Positions 60,249-64,000 of a stretch of 64,000 nt of DNA are shown piece by piece (positions within the stretch are counted from its first letter, which is position 1; each line of letters begins with the position of its first letter). The position numbers and the translations under genes were made by a program. The DNA comes from Lanius collurio. Its lineage: Eukaryota; Chordata; Aves; Passeriformes; Laniidae. Location of the stretch: assembly GCA_020086605.1 (NCBI GenBank), contig JACBWW010000015.1:9960310-10024309 (forward strand). Reading direction: 5' to 3'. The notes below the pieces were generated by a model. The model was given only the letters and a program-made list of their open reading frames with translations, ran no database searches and was not told the DNA's origin.

Positions 60249-63200
60249 AGTAAAAGAAAATAAAGGGGAAAACAGAGCATGAATATTCAAGATTTACTAT
60301 ACTTTTTAATTTCTGTTATAGCATTTTTTATTTTATTTATACACAAAGTGCAGAGGTGTGCAAGATGGTGCAAATGTTTGTTGAGTTGTGGGCTTTTTTT
60401 CCCAATAAGGGTAGGTAACACTTCAATTGGAAAAGATTCAGAAACACTGTTAGCAAATGCTATGAACAGAAGTCACAGGAGATGCAGGATCAGAATCGCC
60501 CTGTGATTAGTTAAGCAGCTAATGCCATTGGCTATCAGCTTGGGGTGATAAGAAGTAACTTGTTCTTTCTGTGAAAATATCACAAGATTGCTTATTTCTT
60601 ACATATATTTTATGTTACACATCTTATATGACTGCACTAGTGCCCTCTTCACAATGTATCAGTGTTACCCACAAATTTCTTGGACTGAGGAGTCTGACCT
60701 AAGTCTGGCTTTCCCAGTGCTCACTTTCTGACAGATAAGTAAAGGGAACCATTGCAATGACATCTTAACCCTGCAGCCCGCAGAGATCACATACAATGTT
60801 TTAGTGAAAACAGGAATAGAGAGAGATGCTAAGGAATAGAAAGACTTGGATCCACATATACAATACTCTGCAAAGTGGAAATACATTGTCAAAGGGAAAG
60901 TGGTTTGTCTCTGGGGAAGAGTATTAAGTGTATTAAAAAAGAGAGATGCATGGAAGAAGAGCAACTATCTGAGTCAAAACCATTTCTTGATGGGATAGAG
61001 CATAGTAACTGTTCTCATGTAAAGCTCAAAGCACAGGCTTAGTCTGGTTTATGAGATAATTGTTAGCCTGGTTTGTTTATTTGAGATATTCCTTTAGAAT
61101 ATTCCAAAGTAAAATCTGTTCTTATTGCATATAATGGCTGTGTTTTGAGTGTATGCATGTGGGTGTAACTTTTTGAACTGTGTTTCCACAATGAAAGCTT
61201 TGAAACGACAGTAACAGCAGATAGCCAACTATATTTGTTTAAATTAACTTCTGCTGTTATTACAGTATTTATAGAAACCTAAAGGGCTGCAGATGCAGTT
61301 TAGCAGATATTTGTTTACATTTTAAGGAGATAATTATGAGATGTCCACCAAGCTTCTGTGTGCAATCTATAATGGTAATTATCATGCTTGTACAAAAATA
61401 CAAATTACACTCCAAAATATGTATCCCGTGGCAAATTATTCCCTTCTACATTTTTAAACTACTTAGAAGAATAATGCTCTCCTACAGTATTACTGCTTGC
61501 ACTGTTCTCACTGTAGTTTCTTACTTTTGTTTGATTACTGTTGATGTACTCTCACACTGCACTGCAGATTTTTTTCCTCCAGTTTACGTAAGCAGGCATC
61601 TCAAATGGAATCACTGATGCAAGAGGCAGCAGAATCATCTCAATCTATGTACCCATCTACTACTACTAGAAACCCACGAGACCTATTGACAGAAATGATG
61701 TGCAGTTGCAGTACAGCTTCTCCACTTCTATCATTTGCAGTTGTAAGGTAACACTATATTGAATTTTGGAGCTCTGAGTGCTTTCATCCTGCTTCTTCAC
61801 ACAGGCAAGATACAAGATGTTCATTGCTTTTCAACACTTCAGCCTCTGTAAGTGAAAGCTCAGATATATAGAAATTATTGTGGACTGGCAATTTTGCTGT
61901 GTCAGAATTCAACTTGATTCACAGAAAGAGAACTTTCTGGCCCCTTTCTATCATTCTGAGCTTGACTGGTAAGGCAACTGATTGGGATTAATGTTCTCTA
62001 CCCTGAACTAGAATAGTGCTGGGACAGCTCCTCCACAGCTAGCCTAGTTGTATCAAATGCCAGGAGTTTGATGACAATGTTTGTTTAGTCCGTGGCAGAA
62101 ATCTGAAGGGCTAAGAGTCTTTGCTAAGAGCGCAATCTAAGTGCAAATAAATTGTATTCTTGTTTTCCTCTGGCTGTGTTAATCAAGATTGTGTGTCACT
62201 CTACAATATTTAAGAAAAATGTACTGAAAGCTTAAGTTTTGTGACTTAAAGTATTTACAGAATCATCTAATCTGATCCTGGCTCCCTCTCAAAAAGTCTG
62301 GAATACTAAGGAGTGAACCATGCAAGGAGTTTCCAGAGGTTTCTGATTGATCTGAGCAGAATTCACATGATGAGTGGGCACTGAAAGCCTGGAGCCTGCA
62401 AATCTTTCATATGGCAGAGAATAAACACTTCAGTGAATCTCCTAAAAGAACACATTGGGAAAAAGTTACACTAGGTATTAGAAATTGGTTGTTCTTTCAC
62501 CGTGTTGCATCTCTGTGCTTAGGAAGCACTACAACACCTAATAATAGAATATGTTTATTCTTGGGTTTCCTTAGTTACCTTTGGGAAAATATGATTTTCC
62601 TCTTTCTTTTACACGAAAATTATTTCTGACCCTGGATGGCCTGGATAATGTGGATCCTTGTTCTCAAGTCTGGATTAGATTGCTTTTGCAAGGGAAAAAG
62701 TGAGTTGGGGCAAAACTGGCTGTGTACGGTTGGTGAGTTAATCTGACCATGGTGTTTGTAAATCTTGGTATGTAAATCAGAATTGCAACTGGCTGCCAGT
62801 TTCCTAAGGTTCAGTGGAGCAAATACAGCAATCTGATAGTCACAGTCTCGAGTCTTTCTCTGCTTCATTGATACAAGGTCAGAAATTATACTTTTGCCCT
62901 TCACTGCAGGGCTTCTCTTAAGTATATTACTCAATTACTCAAGTTCCCTATAACTCAGGCAGTAATTTCACATTGGCCAGACTAATAATTTTCTGAGGAG
63001 AGGAATATACTAGGAAAAGAGAATAGATCATCATGATCTTAAGGGCAGGATGATTTGCCTGATGAAATGTAGATGTCTGCACTTCAGCCAGATGTCTATG
63101 CTTCTGTTACAATCAGCGGAGAAAAACAGGGAAGAGTAGGACGTAACTCCACTCCTCTGACAGGGCTAAAACTGTGCAGATAAATTGTTTTCTATAAAAG

Positions 63201-64000
63201 TCAGTTTCTCTACCAACCATAAAAGGAGGCTTGCATGAATAACTTGGAAGTAGGCAAGCAAATCCTCTCCTCAGTGCTCAAAGCATAATAAATCTTTCAA
63301 GTGGGACACAGATGAAGAAACACAGCTGATCAAACTAATAATTTGGTGCTCAGCAATCTACCATTTCTGATGCACTTTGTTTCATGGGAAAAATTCTGTC
63401 TAGCTCTGAACAAAGCTGATAACATTTCCCTTTAGGGAGGACCATTCCAAAAGTGAGCTCTTCTGGCAGCCACATTCAAACTGGAAGAGGTTTCCTATTT
63501 TCCCAGTAAGGGATTTTGCCTCCTCAAAAGCTGTGCTATTTGCCTTTTTAAATAGTGTCAGCTGTGTATAAAGATGCAAGACACAATTAGTGTCTCAGCC
63601 TTCAGCATGCAATGTGATTATTTCTGCTACATTAATATTTCAGCTAATTCATCAAAACATATTATTCACCTCCAATAACCCCAGGAGCTCTATTCCTCCA
63701 CAGAACTCTAACTTGTTTTGCATTTGGTGAGAGGAGTAAGAGAAGAAGAGGTTTTATACTTGTTATGTAGAAATAAATTAGAGTTCAGGGCAGCATGTTT
63801 TGCTAATATATTGTTGAAAGACATAGAATTGGTTCTGTGTTTGGCAAATCTTCTGATTCTGTCTGGTACCCTGTCAAACCTTTCAAAAACCTTGTATTTT
63901 TTTGTCTCCTCAGAAGAATATAACTCCTGAATAAATTTAGTATAAGAAAAATGGTGAAATATTTACATAAAAAGTACCTGTCTTGTTTTTCTGAAAAAAA
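60249..64000. other. Unique AT-rich non-coding DNA
   Basis: No gene, RNA gene or repeat family is recognised to the end of the window. Open frames up to 104 codons (62620-62934, minus) lack domains. Confidence 0.5.

Noticed and set aside
1..64000. Search for tRNA, rRNA, CRISPR, bacterial operons and phage or plasmid features
   Set aside because: None were seen. The sequence is vertebrate nuclear DNA, and no cloverleaf with conserved tRNA box A/B words or regularly spaced repeat array was found by eye.

Overview
The window is vertebrate nuclear DNA, almost certainly from a bird. It is AT-rich and visibly poor in CpG. Its commonest recognisable component is the CR1 non-LTR retrotransposon, seen as several 3' ends with the typical tcatagaat / ggttggaagggacc signature (or its complement) and as decayed internal ORF2 pieces. 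CR1 dominance without Alu, B1 or L1 is characteristic of birds. There are no operons, ribosome binding sites, CRISPR arrays, tRNA or rRNA genes.

I recognise no intact protein-coding gene. The open frames are short (about 150 codons at most), lack family motifs, and are mostly chance frames in AT-rich DNA, frames through CR1, or frames through the assembly gap. The window is best read as intergenic or deep intronic sequence. Four open segments with good-looking splice acceptors are listed as low-confidence exon candidates: minus strand near 2.9-3.1 kb, plus strand at 24.9 kb, plus strand at 32.3 kb, minus strand at 52.1-52.3 kb.

Layout. 0-11.6 kb is the richest repeat region: a CR1 3' fragment at 1.8 kb, a CR1 mosaic with an oppositely oriented ORF2 segment inside it at 3.7-4.9 kb, a CR1 endonuclease-region fragment at 6.8 kb, an LTR-like block with degenerate short tandem repeats at 10.4-11.3 kb, and a CR1 3' end at 11.4 kb. 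11.6-30.1 kb is mainly unique AT-rich DNA with a CR1 3' end at 15.6 kb, a decayed coding-like segment (possibly retroviral gag) at 17.2 kb, low-complexity tracts and a polypyrimidine tract at 25.4 kb. A 400-base run of N lies at 30,135-30,534. 30.5-45 kb is mostly unique, with a diverged 42-bp tandem duplication at 42.2 kb. 45-53 kb has three more CR1 fragments and a 333-bp LTR-like insertion at 49.0-49.3 kb bounded by a 12-bp direct repeat. 53-64 kb is unique apart from an exact 63-bp-period duplication at 54.6 kb and a perfect 9-bp-arm hairpin at 60.2 kb.

I found no convincing new multi-gene biological system. The items most worth checking are the CR1 mosaic, the two LTR-like blocks, the acceptor-linked open segments and the recent-looking duplication. 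Family assignments rest on recognising consensus features by eye, and no database search was possible.
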